A DNA stretch of 8,630 nt, from positions 1-8,630 of the forward strand of contig JAUPVH010000007.1 of assembly GCA_030917125.1 (NCBI GenBank). Reading direction: 5' to 3'. The notes below the pieces were generated by a model that saw nothing but the letters and a program-made list of their open reading frames with translations, made no database searches and was not told where the DNA came from. The position numbers and the translations under genes were made by a program. Positions 1 through 6,426 of the stretch are shown piece after piece. Source of the DNA: Patescibacteria group bacterium. GTDB taxonomy: Bacteria; Patescibacteriota; Saccharimonadia; CAILAD01; GCA-016700035. Positions within the stretch are counted from its first letter, which is position 1, and each line of letters begins with the position of its first letter.

Positions 1-809
1 CCCACTACCCGAACGTCTACGTATTCTCGGACTGGCTTCCCTTCTTTTTTGGCAGTCTCGAGGGTTTTCAGATAAGCCTCAAGCTGCTCCCCTGCCCCGC
101 GTTCAACTGCCATTTTAATAACCACGCCACCCTGCACCGCTACGAGAAGTTCTCGAGTAGTATCGCCAATCGAAACCTGCTCTATTGCCACCCCTTTTTC
201 CTGAGCTATGGCATAGACTGATCGAGTAAAACCGACAAAATCTGCGTCCACTACCTTATTGCCGGCTTCTACATCGAGCTGCGCTGTATCAATCACCCGG
301 CCAAAACTCGCATCCCCCTCCTCTGCCACACGCAAGACTCGCCCATCCTCGCCTACGAGCCAACTCTTCGATCCTGTCTGCCAAATGAGAGCTGGCTGGC
401 TTTCGGTGATGCCAACGCTAATGCCCATTGTCAGTGTTCGGTTTATGTTCACTTTTTGAAGCGTAGGGTGCTGCTGCTGAATATAGGCTGCTAGCTCGTC
501 GGTCTGTAAAAAGAGAAGATTACGCTGCGTTGGAAATCGGGATAGATACGCCTGCACATCATCAGCCACTGTCTCTCTGGTCAACGAATGCTTGCCCTGC
601 AAGGAAATGCTGCGCACATTGAGCCAACCAGAAAAGAATACTACCCACAGCATGGCAACAGCAACGAGCGCAATGCCGACACGCTTCATATAAACGCGCC
701 ACTGGAATTGCTGCTTCGGAGCTTCATCGGCCGCCGGTGCATACACCACCTGACGCGCTCCACGCCTCACCTGTCGCTCCTCTGTGTGATTAAGTAATTT
801 ATCGTTCAT
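1..809 (-). CDS. ftsQ: Cell division protein FtsQ/DivIB (3' end cut by window edge)
   Basis: Single-pass division protein that links FtsL/FtsB-type partners and controls septal wall synthesis from the outer face of the membrane. I translated 269 codons without a stop from ATG at 809. A basic N-terminal cytoplasmic segment (about 1-42) is followed by a membrane helix (about 43-60). A POTRA-like region (about 64-142) starts with LNVRSISLQGKHSL, contains NLLFLQTDEL and ends near ITESQPALIW. A beta domain follows with SWLVGEDGRVLRV (about 149-161). The visible end, EYVDVRVV, matches the family's usual near-terminal strand, so probably only about ten residues are missing. The start lies 4 nt after the murG stop, with GGGAG at 819-823 as ribosome binding site, which suggests translational coupling. 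The family is well supported; FtsQ and DivIB are names for the same family in different groups. Confidence 0.88.
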   Translation of the reverse strand, partial: MNDKLLNHTEERQVRRGARQVVYAPAADEAPKQQFQWRVYMKRVGIALVAVAMLWVVFFSGWLNVRSISLQGKHSLTRETVADDVQAYLSRFPTQRNLLFLQTDELAAYIQQQHPTLQKVNINRTLTMGISVGITESQPALIWQTGSKSWLVGEDGRVLRVAEEGDASFGRVIDTAQLDVEAGNKVVDADFVGFTRSVYAIAQEKGVAIEQVSIGDTTRELLVAVQGGVVIKMAVERGAGEQLEAYLKTLETAKKEGKPVREYVDVRVV

Positions 810-813
810 GCCG

Positions 814-1953
814 TTACGCTCCCGCTTCCAAGACAATTTCTGCCAAACGATCAGCCGCGTCGGTAATGGCTAGCCGCTTGAATGCCGAGGCTAAATACTT
901 TTTATCGCTTTCAGATTCTGCTAGCCGATCAATGGCAGCCCGCAAGGCAATTGGGTTCAACTTATCTTGCTCGAGCATACGGGCAGCGCCTCTCTGCACA
1001 AGATAATGAGCATTATGTAACTGATGATTATTAGCAGAAGTTGGCAGCGGGATGAGTAGACTTGGCTTGGCAAGTGCGGCCAGCTCGGCTAAGACATTCG
1101 CGCCACAACGCGTGATGACAATATCGGCGAGCGCATAGGCGTCCGCCAGCTCCTGATGCATATAGGCTTGTGGTGCATAACGATCACGCCGATCTGCAAG
1201 CAGACGCTGCCGTTGAAACATTGCCGCATCAATATCTTTTTCACCAGTCTGATGAATGATATTATAGCTTTCTGTTAAATTGGGCAACGCCGCAAACAAA
1301 GTCTCATTAATTGCATGCGCACCAGATGATCCACCAATAAACAGCAGCGTCTGCCGATTAGTCGAGAGGCCAAAATGCTTTATCGCTCGATTACGATCAC
1401 CACTCAACATCTCCTGCCTAATCGGATTGCCGGTGGGAATAAGATGAGCCGACGTTTTGACATTTTTGAAGTGATCAACCGGAAAACCAGTAGCAACAAC
1501 TTGGGCATAAGGCGCTAGCAACCGGTTCGTGAGCCCCATTACTGTATCGGACTCATGAATCACTAGGGGTATTTTTAAGCGACGCGCGGCCATACCAACC
1601 GGTAAGCCCACATAGCCACCTTTAACAAATACTACATCTGGCTTAATCTCACGCAAAAGCTTACGAGCATCTGAAAGTCCTCGAGAAAACCTCCAGGCAT
1701 CACGGGCGTTAGCTGAAACTGTCCGCACATCAAACAGCTCAGCTACACCCCTGCCGTAGCGACGTAGCTTACCACTTCTAATGGCGTGATACTGTAAACC
1801 CTGCTCCTCTGCGAGTTTACGTTCCATCGCTCCACCGGAGCCAATAAAATCTATGCTGACAGCTTGCTCAGTACGACTTCTGAGTGCCGCGCATAGGGCC
1901 AAAACCGGTGTTACGTGACCGCCGGTCCCGCCGCCCGATACGACTATCCGCAT
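814..1953 (-). CDS. murG: UDP-GlcNAc:lipid I GlcNAc transferase MurG
   Basis: Adds GlcNAc from UDP-GlcNAc to lipid I to make lipid II on the cytoplasmic face of the membrane (GT-B fold, GT28 family). The 379 residues are normal in length. The N-terminal glycine loop GGGTGGHVTP is at 7-16, VKGGYVGLP at 110-118, IHESD at 132-136, TGNPIR at 174-179, a second glycine loop GGSSGA at 207-212, and TRCGANVLAE at 281-290 followed by HQLHNA (310-315) for the donor site. The family usually has HEQN where this protein has HESD, a modest divergence near the active site. ATG at 1953 has AAAGGGAG seven bases upstream, which supports this start even though it gives an 86-nt out-of-frame overlap with ftsW. 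It ends four bases before ftsQ. Confidence 0.95.
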   Translation of the reverse strand: MRIVVSGGGTGGHVTPVLALCAALRSRTEQAVSIDFIGSGGAMERKLAEEQGLQYHAIRSGKLRRYGRGVAELFDVRTVSANARDAWRFSRGLSDARKLLREIKPDVVFVKGGYVGLPVGMAARRLKIPLVIHESDTVMGLTNRLLAPYAQVVATGFPVDHFKNVKTSAHLIPTGNPIRQEMLSGDRNRAIKHFGLSTNRQTLLFIGGSSGAHAINETLFAALPNLTESYNIIHQTGEKDIDAAMFQRQRLLADRRDRYAPQAYMHQELADAYALADIVITRCGANVLAELAALAKPSLLIPLPTSANNHQLHNAHYLVQRGAARMLEQDKLNPIALRAAIDRLAESESDKKYLASAFKRLAITDAADRLAEIVLEAGA

Positions 1954-3112
1954 AAGACTGCTCCCTTTCTGTGTAACGTGAAATATTCTGCAAAATTCCC
2001 ACCCCAGTCATAGTTGCAAGCAAACTCGTGCCACCATAACTAATAAACGGAAGTGGAATACCAGTAAGAGGAATCAAATTAAGCATCGCAGTAATATTCA
2101 CGATGGCCTGAGTGAGCAGCCAAACAGTAATACCAACCGCCACCATTCGGCTGAAACGATCTGGAGCCATTTTAGCGATCCTAAAACCTCGCCAACCTAA
2201 TAGGCCAAAAATCATCACCACTCCAGCTGTGCCCCACAGTCCAAATTGCTCGCCAATAATTGCATACACCGAGTCATTGGTAGCTTCTGGCAAATACCCA
2301 TACGACTGAAGACTATTGCCGAGACCACGACCAATCAGGCCCCCACTCCCCAGTGCGATCAAGGCTTGATTAATATGATAATCCGCCCCCATAACATCTT
2401 CGCGATGATTTAAAAACGTACTCAACCGCTCTAATCGATACGGGAACAATATAATCGACAACGCGCCAAGCCCAATCATAGACAGCAGGCTTGCCCCAAA
2501 TAACCACAGGGGTGCGTCAGAAACCAATAAGATTGTGAGGGCCAAAGCAATCACCACAACCCCCGTACCGAGATCTCTTTGCAAAATTACCACCAAAATT
2601 ACCGCCAATCCAAAGACCAAAGCGAACGGGATAAGCTGAGTTGAAATTCTCCGCAAATCATCACGATGAGATTCAAGCCAAGCGGCAAAGTATAGTACCA
2701 ATGATAATTTCAAAAACTCAGCTGGCTGAAAACTTAATGGCCCCAGACGTACCCAGCGACTAGCGCCATTAATATTGAGTCCTAAACCAGGAATGAATAC
2801 CAATAACATCAGTACGAACGAAACAATCAACATGGGGAGAGCCCACTTACGCCAATGACTATAATGCACTCGAGAAGCAAATATCCAAAACGCAATTCCT
2901 ATTGCGACACTAATGAGCTGTTTCTGGAAGAAAGCATTCCGATCACTCGCACCACCCGTCATATTAAAGTTCACAATTGAACCAGTTGAGTAAATGACGA
3001 TCATACCGATTCCAATTAAGGCAATAACCAGTAATCCTAAAAGATAGTCGGGCCGGTGATGGGGCCGCTCGCGAACTTCAGCAATAAGCCGCGAGACTTT
3101 ACCCACGCGCAA
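1868..3112 (-). CDS. ftsW: SEDS septal glycosyltransferase FtsW
   Basis: Polytopic SEDS protein that polymerises lipid II at the septum together with its class B PBP partner, here the upstream FtsI. The 414 residues carry family signatures in order: NGASRWVRLGPLSFQPAEF (115-133), QRDLGTG (178-184, usually QPDLGT), ALGSGGLIGRGLGNS (253-267), YLPEATNDSVYAIIGEQFG (273-291) and LIPLTGIPLPFISYGGTS (346-363). D280 aligns with the catalytic Asp known from RodA/FtsW, although the usual HTDF context is TNDS here. About ten membrane helices are visible. The longest reading starts at TTG 3112, directly after an in-frame TGA; GTG at 3106 is the only other start before the first helix. Neither has a clear Shine-Dalgarno, so coupling to mraY (14 or 8 nt overlap) is likely. 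FtsW rather than RodA rests on the cluster context. The C-terminal tail is Arg-rich and overlaps murG. Confidence 0.93.
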   Translation of the reverse strand: MRVGKVSRLIAEVRERPHHRPDYLLGLLVIALIGIGMIVIYSTGSIVNFNMTGGASDRNAFFQKQLISVAIGIAFWIFASRVHYSHWRKWALPMLIVSFVLMLLVFIPGLGLNINGASRWVRLGPLSFQPAEFLKLSLVLYFAAWLESHRDDLRRISTQLIPFALVFGLAVILVVILQRDLGTGVVVIALALTILLVSDAPLWLFGASLLSMIGLGALSIILFPYRLERLSTFLNHREDVMGADYHINQALIALGSGGLIGRGLGNSLQSYGYLPEATNDSVYAIIGEQFGLWGTAGVVMIFGLLGWRGFRIAKMAPDRFSRMVAVGITVWLLTQAIVNITAMLNLIPLTGIPLPFISYGGTSLLATMTGVGILQNISRYTEREQSYADSRIGRRDRRSRNTGFGPMRGTQKSY

Positions 3113-4124
3113 TCAATCCGATGAGTAAGCCGAGGCAGCCCATGATGGCACCAATCACCCAAAGACGCATCGTCACTTTCGTTTCGGGCCAACCAATTGC
3201 TTCTAAGTGATGATGAAGCGGTGCTGAACGGAAAATCTTTCGCCCTAGGACTTTTTTTGAGAATATCTGAACCGCACTCGAGCCAGCCTCTAGTACAAAA
3301 ATCATACCAATTATTGGCAGCACAAACACAGAATCAGTGAGCATGGCGATTACGCCTAAGGTTGCCCCCAGAGCCGTCGAGCCAACCTGCCCCATAAAAA
3401 ACCGAGCCGGATAGATGTTAAACCAGGTATAAGCGAGTACCGCCCCTACAACCGTGGCACAGAACGCCGCTAGGGCGTACAAACCAGAGAAGAACGCAAT
3501 AATTGCGTACGATCCATAGGCGATAGAAAGCAACCCGCCCGCTAAGCCATCTAATCCATCAGTAATGGATACTGATTTAGCGGTTGAAAACACCACCAAC
3601 ACAAATAACGGCACATACAGCCAACCTATCGAGAAATCGCCCACTGCCGGGACATGCAAAATGTCGTAGCCAAGCTTTACATAGAACCACCAGGCACAGA
3701 CCAGCGACAAGACAATCAGTGCAATTGCTTGAGTCTTTGCTTTAAGCCCACCGCTCCGGTTAGCAAAACCAAGAATATTCGAAAGATCATCAACAAGTCC
3801 AAGGGCGCCAAACAATGCTAATGAAGCCAGCGGGAGCCAGGTCTCGGCTCGGTTCATATTAGCGGCAAGTGTAATGATTGCAACCGAAATGAGCACAATC
3901 GAACCAGCCATGGTAGGAATATGGCGCTTGTGTTTTTCAGCGTGGAGTTTAGCGAAGACTTTCGCTTTTTCACCAGTGACGGTTTGGGTGCGCTGTTTGC
4001 GCCACCATTTGTAGCGGAAGGCCAGCGTGGTGAAGATTGGTGTGGCTATCATGGCCAGCACAAAACCAGCAAAAGCAAAGCCCAGTACCGGCAAAAGAAG
4101 ATTGGTCAAAGAATCAAACTGCAT
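3099..4124 (-). CDS. mraY: Phospho-MurNAc-pentapeptide transferase MraY, divergent active site
   Basis: Integral membrane enzyme that transfers phospho-MurNAc-pentapeptide to undecaprenyl phosphate, giving lipid I. I place the start at ATG 4124 (341 aa) because GAAAGG lies seven bases upstream; a TTG at 4139 would add five residues but would swallow this site. Motifs in order: KRHIPTMAG (66-74, usually PTMGG), VDD (111-113, the first Asp pair), SITDGLDGLAGG (186-197), FNIYPARFFMGQVGS (235-249) and the MraY-specific APLHHHLEAIGWPE (301-314). The HHH motif and dcw context separate it from WecA-type enzymes. The third conserved Asp, normally in MGDVGS (D265 in Aquifex MraY, Mg-binding), is Gln246 here (codon CAG). 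The usual NAVNLTDG stretch reads KSVSITDG. Around ten membrane helices are apparent. Function is probable from context, but the lost Asp deserves attention. Confidence 0.92.
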   Translation of the reverse strand: MQFDSLTNLLLPVLGFAFAGFVLAMIATPIFTTLAFRYKWWRKQRTQTVTGEKAKVFAKLHAEKHKRHIPTMAGSIVLISVAIITLAANMNRAETWLPLASLALFGALGLVDDLSNILGFANRSGGLKAKTQAIALIVLSLVCAWWFYVKLGYDILHVPAVGDFSIGWLYVPLFVLVVFSTAKSVSITDGLDGLAGGLLSIAYGSYAIIAFFSGLYALAAFCATVVGAVLAYTWFNIYPARFFMGQVGSTALGATLGVIAMLTDSVFVLPIIGMIFVLEAGSSAVQIFSKKVLGRKIFRSAPLHHHLEAIGWPETKVTMRLWVIGAIMGCLGLLIGLIARG

Positions 4125-4145
4125 AAGGTTACCTTTCAAGCGTCC

Positions 4146-4154
4146 ATTATATCA
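4146..4154 (-). promoter_or_regulatory. Extended -10 promoter in front of mraY
   Basis: The minus strand reads TGATATAAT here, an exact match to the extended -10 consensus TGnTATAAT. It lies just after the ftsI stop codon, 21 nt before the mraY ATG. Transcription would start near 4139 and leave a leader of about 15 nt holding the AAAGG ribosome binding site. No good -35 hexamer is visible about 17 nt upstream, which an extended -10 can tolerate. It would allow mraY, ftsW, murG and ftsQ to be expressed apart from mraZ control. Chance occurrence is possible. Confidence 0.5.
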
Positions 4155-5885
4155 CTAGCTTCCCTCTGGGGGCACCTGATAGTAGCTAAATAACTGTTTT
4201 GCGACCTCCGCAAACGCCGGCACCGCACTACGCTCGGCATAGGTATTCGTTTGTGGGTAATCGACGCGTACCAGCATGATGAATTTTGGATCATTCACTG
4301 GAGCAAAGCCAATAAAGCTCCCGATGTTCTTATTCTCTTCATAGCCCTGACCATTCGCCTTAGGTACCTGCGCGGTACCAGTCTTACCAGCAATTTTATA
4401 GCCCGGCATGCGCGTAAGGTACCCTGAGCCTCCCTCGACCACGCCAATCATCATATTTGCCACAGTATCGGCCGTTTCTTCACTCATAATCCGCTCTTGG
4501 GTAATATTCTTACGAATCTCTTCGAGATCACCATTAGGCAGCACTTTTTTCGCCAAAACATGTGGCTCAACCTTCGTGCCGCCGTTGGCAATTGGGGCCA
4601 ACGCGCTAATCATTTGGAGGCTCGTAGTGGCAATCCCCTGCCCAAAGGTCATGTTGGCATAATCAATATCTGCAGCCTTCGTATCTTTTACACGCCCGGC
4701 CGCCTCACCCGCAAGCTCAACTCCAGTTTTTTGCCCAAAGCCAAATTTTTGAATGCCAGCATACAGCATTTCCTTACCAGCCTTGGTGATTTCATTGGGG
4801 TTCCCACCCATGAGCTTAAGGATATAGACCATTCCAGTGTTGATTGAATTTTTAATGACCAAAGACATATCAACCTGTCCGAACTTTTTCTTATCGGCGT
4901 TATTAATGGTGTACTCGCCAATCACCACCTCACCGCTATCATTAAAGCTCGTATTGGCTTCAACCTTATCGTTTTCAATCGCAATCGACATCGTGAGAGG
5001 TTTAAAGCCCGATCCAGGCTCAAACTGGCTAGAAACAGCGCTATTGATAAAGCTGCCATAATCTTCAGGCTTCACCGAAGCATAATTATTTGGATCGTAG
5101 TCCGGAGCATTCACCATAGCTTTAATTGCGCCGGTGTAAGGGTCCATCACTATGATGCTGCCGCTAGCTGCCTTGTTGTCGACGAGAGCTTTTTTGAGTG
5201 CCTTCTCAGCAACCCCCTGAATGTAGCGGTCAACCGTCAGGACATACGACGAGCCATTGCGAGGCTCCTCAATGATATTGTCCTGAGTAGAAAGCGGTAC
5301 GCCCTGACTGTCGGTAACGGCTTTTAATTGGCCGTTTCTTCCTGATAGGTCCGCATTCAAATATTCTTCCAGCCCATATTGACCTCGCCCGTCACTATTC
5401 ACGTATCCAGTCAGATGCCCAAACAGTGCCCCTTCAGGATAAGCCCGATAATCACGGTCACGTAGCACGACGCCGCGAATTTTCGCTTCGGCAACCTTTT
5501 TGGCAACGTCCTGATCCACCTGCTGTTTCAGCTCTACATAGCGATTCTTGCCAGTAAACGTAAGCTTTTTCTCTAAATCCTTTTCTTCCGATTGCAGGAT
5601 GGGCGCCAATGTAGCAGCGGCTTCTTTTGGATCCTCTATCAGCTGCGGGTCGGCGTAGACATATTTCAACGAGTTATTCAGCGCTACAGGATAGAGTTCG
5701 CCATTTTCCTCAACATACAACTCACCCCGCTTAGCCGGGATTTCAAATTGTCGTGATTGCTGGGCCGAGGCTTTATCGGCATAAAAATTATGCTTCAACA
5801 CCTGTACTGTCACGAGGCGGCCAAAAATAATCACCATCGGCAAGACGAATATTCCGGCCAATACATAAAGCCGAATATTACTCAT
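4155..5885 (-). CDS. ftsI: Class B penicillin-binding protein, septal transpeptidase FtsI
   Basis: Membrane-anchored D,D-transpeptidase that crosslinks septal peptidoglycan outside the membrane, working with FtsW. From ATG 5885 the protein has 576 residues. A membrane helix at about 5-25 precedes a PBP dimer domain, with AKRGELYVEENGELYPVAL near 51-69. The transpeptidase domain follows. Its three catalytic motifs are intact: SGFK (292-295) in FEPGSGFKPLT, SIN (347-349) and KTGTA (501-505). The ATG has no Shine-Dalgarno nearby and would leave only four residues before the helix. The frame stays open upstream to a CTG at 5921, five bases after a perfect AGGAGG, which would add 12 residues including RSTRQR (see the separate site and finding). 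FtsI rather than the elongation PBP2 is inferred from its place between ftsL and mraY/ftsW. It ends 30 nt before mraY. Confidence 0.93.
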   Translation of the reverse strand: MSNIRLYVLAGIFVLPMVIIFGRLVTVQVLKHNFYADKASAQQSRQFEIPAKRGELYVEENGELYPVALNNSLKYVYADPQLIEDPKEAAATLAPILQSEEKDLEKKLTFTGKNRYVELKQQVDQDVAKKVAEAKIRGVVLRDRDYRAYPEGALFGHLTGYVNSDGRGQYGLEEYLNADLSGRNGQLKAVTDSQGVPLSTQDNIIEEPRNGSSYVLTVDRYIQGVAEKALKKALVDNKAASGSIIVMDPYTGAIKAMVNAPDYDPNNYASVKPEDYGSFINSAVSSQFEPGSGFKPLTMSIAIENDKVEANTSFNDSGEVVIGEYTINNADKKKFGQVDMSLVIKNSINTGMVYILKLMGGNPNEITKAGKEMLYAGIQKFGFGQKTGVELAGEAAGRVKDTKAADIDYANMTFGQGIATTSLQMISALAPIANGGTKVEPHVLAKKVLPNGDLEEIRKNITQERIMSEETADTVANMMIGVVEGGSGYLTRMPGYKIAGKTGTAQVPKANGQGYEENKNIGSFIGFAPVNDPKFIMLVRVDYPQTNTYAERSAVPAFAEVAKQLFSYYQVPPEGS

Positions 5886-5925
5886 ACCATAGACGACGGT
5901 TCGTTGTCGTGTACTTCGCAGTGCA

Positions 5926-5932
5926 CCCTCCT
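5926..5932 (-). promoter_or_regulatory. Strong ribosome binding site upstream of ftsI
   Basis: The minus strand reads AGGAGGG, the best Shine-Dalgarno in this part of the operon. It is 41 nt from the annotated ATG of ftsI but five bases from an in-frame CTG at 5921. The in-frame TAG at 5931-5933 limits the frame, so CTG is the only start that fits this site. A short stem (ACGAC 5906-5910 with GTCGT 5893-5897 on the minus strand) lies between the site and the ATG and might shorten the effective distance. Confidence 0.6.
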
Positions 5933-5952
5933 ACGGCTTAAAGATAAAAATG

Positions 5953-6276
5953 CTAACGCTGTGCGTAACTTACATTTTGCACTGGTGTCATAGCTTGTGC
6001 AACCTGTGAGTTACGAGCTTCGGCAATCGATTGCAAACGAGCCGCATCAATACGCAACTGCTCTTTCTCAGCCTGTAAGGTTGTACGCTTGGCTTCCAGG
6101 GTTGAAAGTCGGTAATTTAAGGTTGAAGATTTAGAAACTTGATTAAGATACAAAAGTGACAGAAGTACCACCAAAGCAATCAACATAAATGAAACAGAAA
6201 TCGGTCCAGCCTGCACACGGGCTTCGACACGAGTAAGATTTTGATTGCGTACCAATCTGGAAGTACTTGGGTACAT
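5953..6276 (-). CDS. ftsL: FtsL-like single-pass division protein
   Basis: Small bitopic protein of 107 residues: a basic cytoplasmic N-terminus (1-25), one membrane helix (about 26-44, SFMLIALVVLLSLLYL) and an extracytoplasmic coiled coil (about 50-88) with heptad-like spacing of Leu and Ala and many charged residues. This topology and the place between rsmH and ftsI are those of FtsL. Primary sequence is poorly conserved in this family, so the name rests on architecture and synteny; a DivIC/FtsB-like identity cannot be excluded. The start at ATG 6276 is well supported by AAAAGGAG five bases upstream. FtsL is expected to bridge FtsQ with FtsW-FtsI. Unlike its neighbours it is preceded by an A-rich untranslated stretch, so it is not directly coupled to rsmH. 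Confidence 0.8.
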   Translation of the reverse strand: MYPSTSRLVRNQNLTRVEARVQAGPISVSFMLIALVVLLSLLYLNQVSKSSTLNYRLSTLEAKRTTLQAEKEQLRIDAARLQSIAEARNSQVAQAMTPVQNVSYAQR

Positions 6277-6331
6277 AGAGGCTCCTTTTGTATTTTTGGT
6301 GTGTTTTTGTGTTTGTTTTTTTTGAATACAG

Positions 6332-6359
6332 TTAATCAGGGCTGTTACACCCTGATTAA
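6332..6359 (-). repeat. Perfect 10-bp inverted repeat between mini-ORF and ftsL
   Basis: TTAATCAGGG (6332-6341) and CCCTGATTAA (6350-6359) are exact reverse complements around an 8-nt loop. In the operon transcript the stem begins one base after the TAA of the 21-codon ORF and is followed by an A-rich stretch, not a U-run, so it is not a classical intrinsic terminator. It may be an RNA processing or stability element, a pause site, or an operator read as DNA. The ftsL ribosome binding site is about 46 nt downstream and not part of the stem. Confidence 0.7.
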
Positions 6360-6360
6360 A

Positions 6361-6426
6361 TTACTTGATTACGCGAACCTTTAGTCGGGTAGCGCGTGGG
6401 CTCATATTTCGTACTGATACGGTCAT
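6361..6426 (-). CDS. Possible 21-residue basic peptide coupled to rsmH
   Basis: I do not recognise this ORF. It starts with ATG at 6426, overlapping the rsmH TGA as ATGA, and has AAGGAGG four bases upstream, the strongest ribosome binding site after rsmH. It ends with TAA at 6361-6363. The peptide begins MTVSVRNMSPRATR and ends KVRVIK, with six Lys/Arg and no acidic residue in 21. A perfect hairpin follows one base after the stop. It lies in the same frame as ftsL, separated by one stop and 28 sense codons. It could be a real microprotein, a leader peptide acting on the hairpin, or a remnant left by a ribosome binding site that serves another purpose. Coding is inferred only from start context. 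Confidence 0.45.
   Translation of the reverse strand: MTVSVRNMSPRATRLKVRVIK

Noticed and set aside
259..797. Plus-strand ORFs at 259-459 and 588-797
   Set aside because: They lie opposite ftsQ, show no domain or ribosome binding site, and have low-complexity Ser/Pro-rich or unstructured translations.
4408..5061. Plus- and minus-strand ORFs inside ftsI
   Set aside because: They are out of frame with the well-supported transpeptidase and carry no recognisable features.
6332..6359. Intrinsic terminator between rsmH and ftsL
   Set aside because: The stem is perfect, but the operon transcript continues with an A-rich tract, and the plus-strand reading has no T-run after the stem.
6277..6426. 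Mini-ORF and ftsL as one gene split by a stop
   Set aside because: They share a frame with one TAA between, but the 28 linking codons are mostly Lys/Gln/Thr from A-rich spacer, and ftsL has its own strong ribosome binding site. Same frame can happen by chance.
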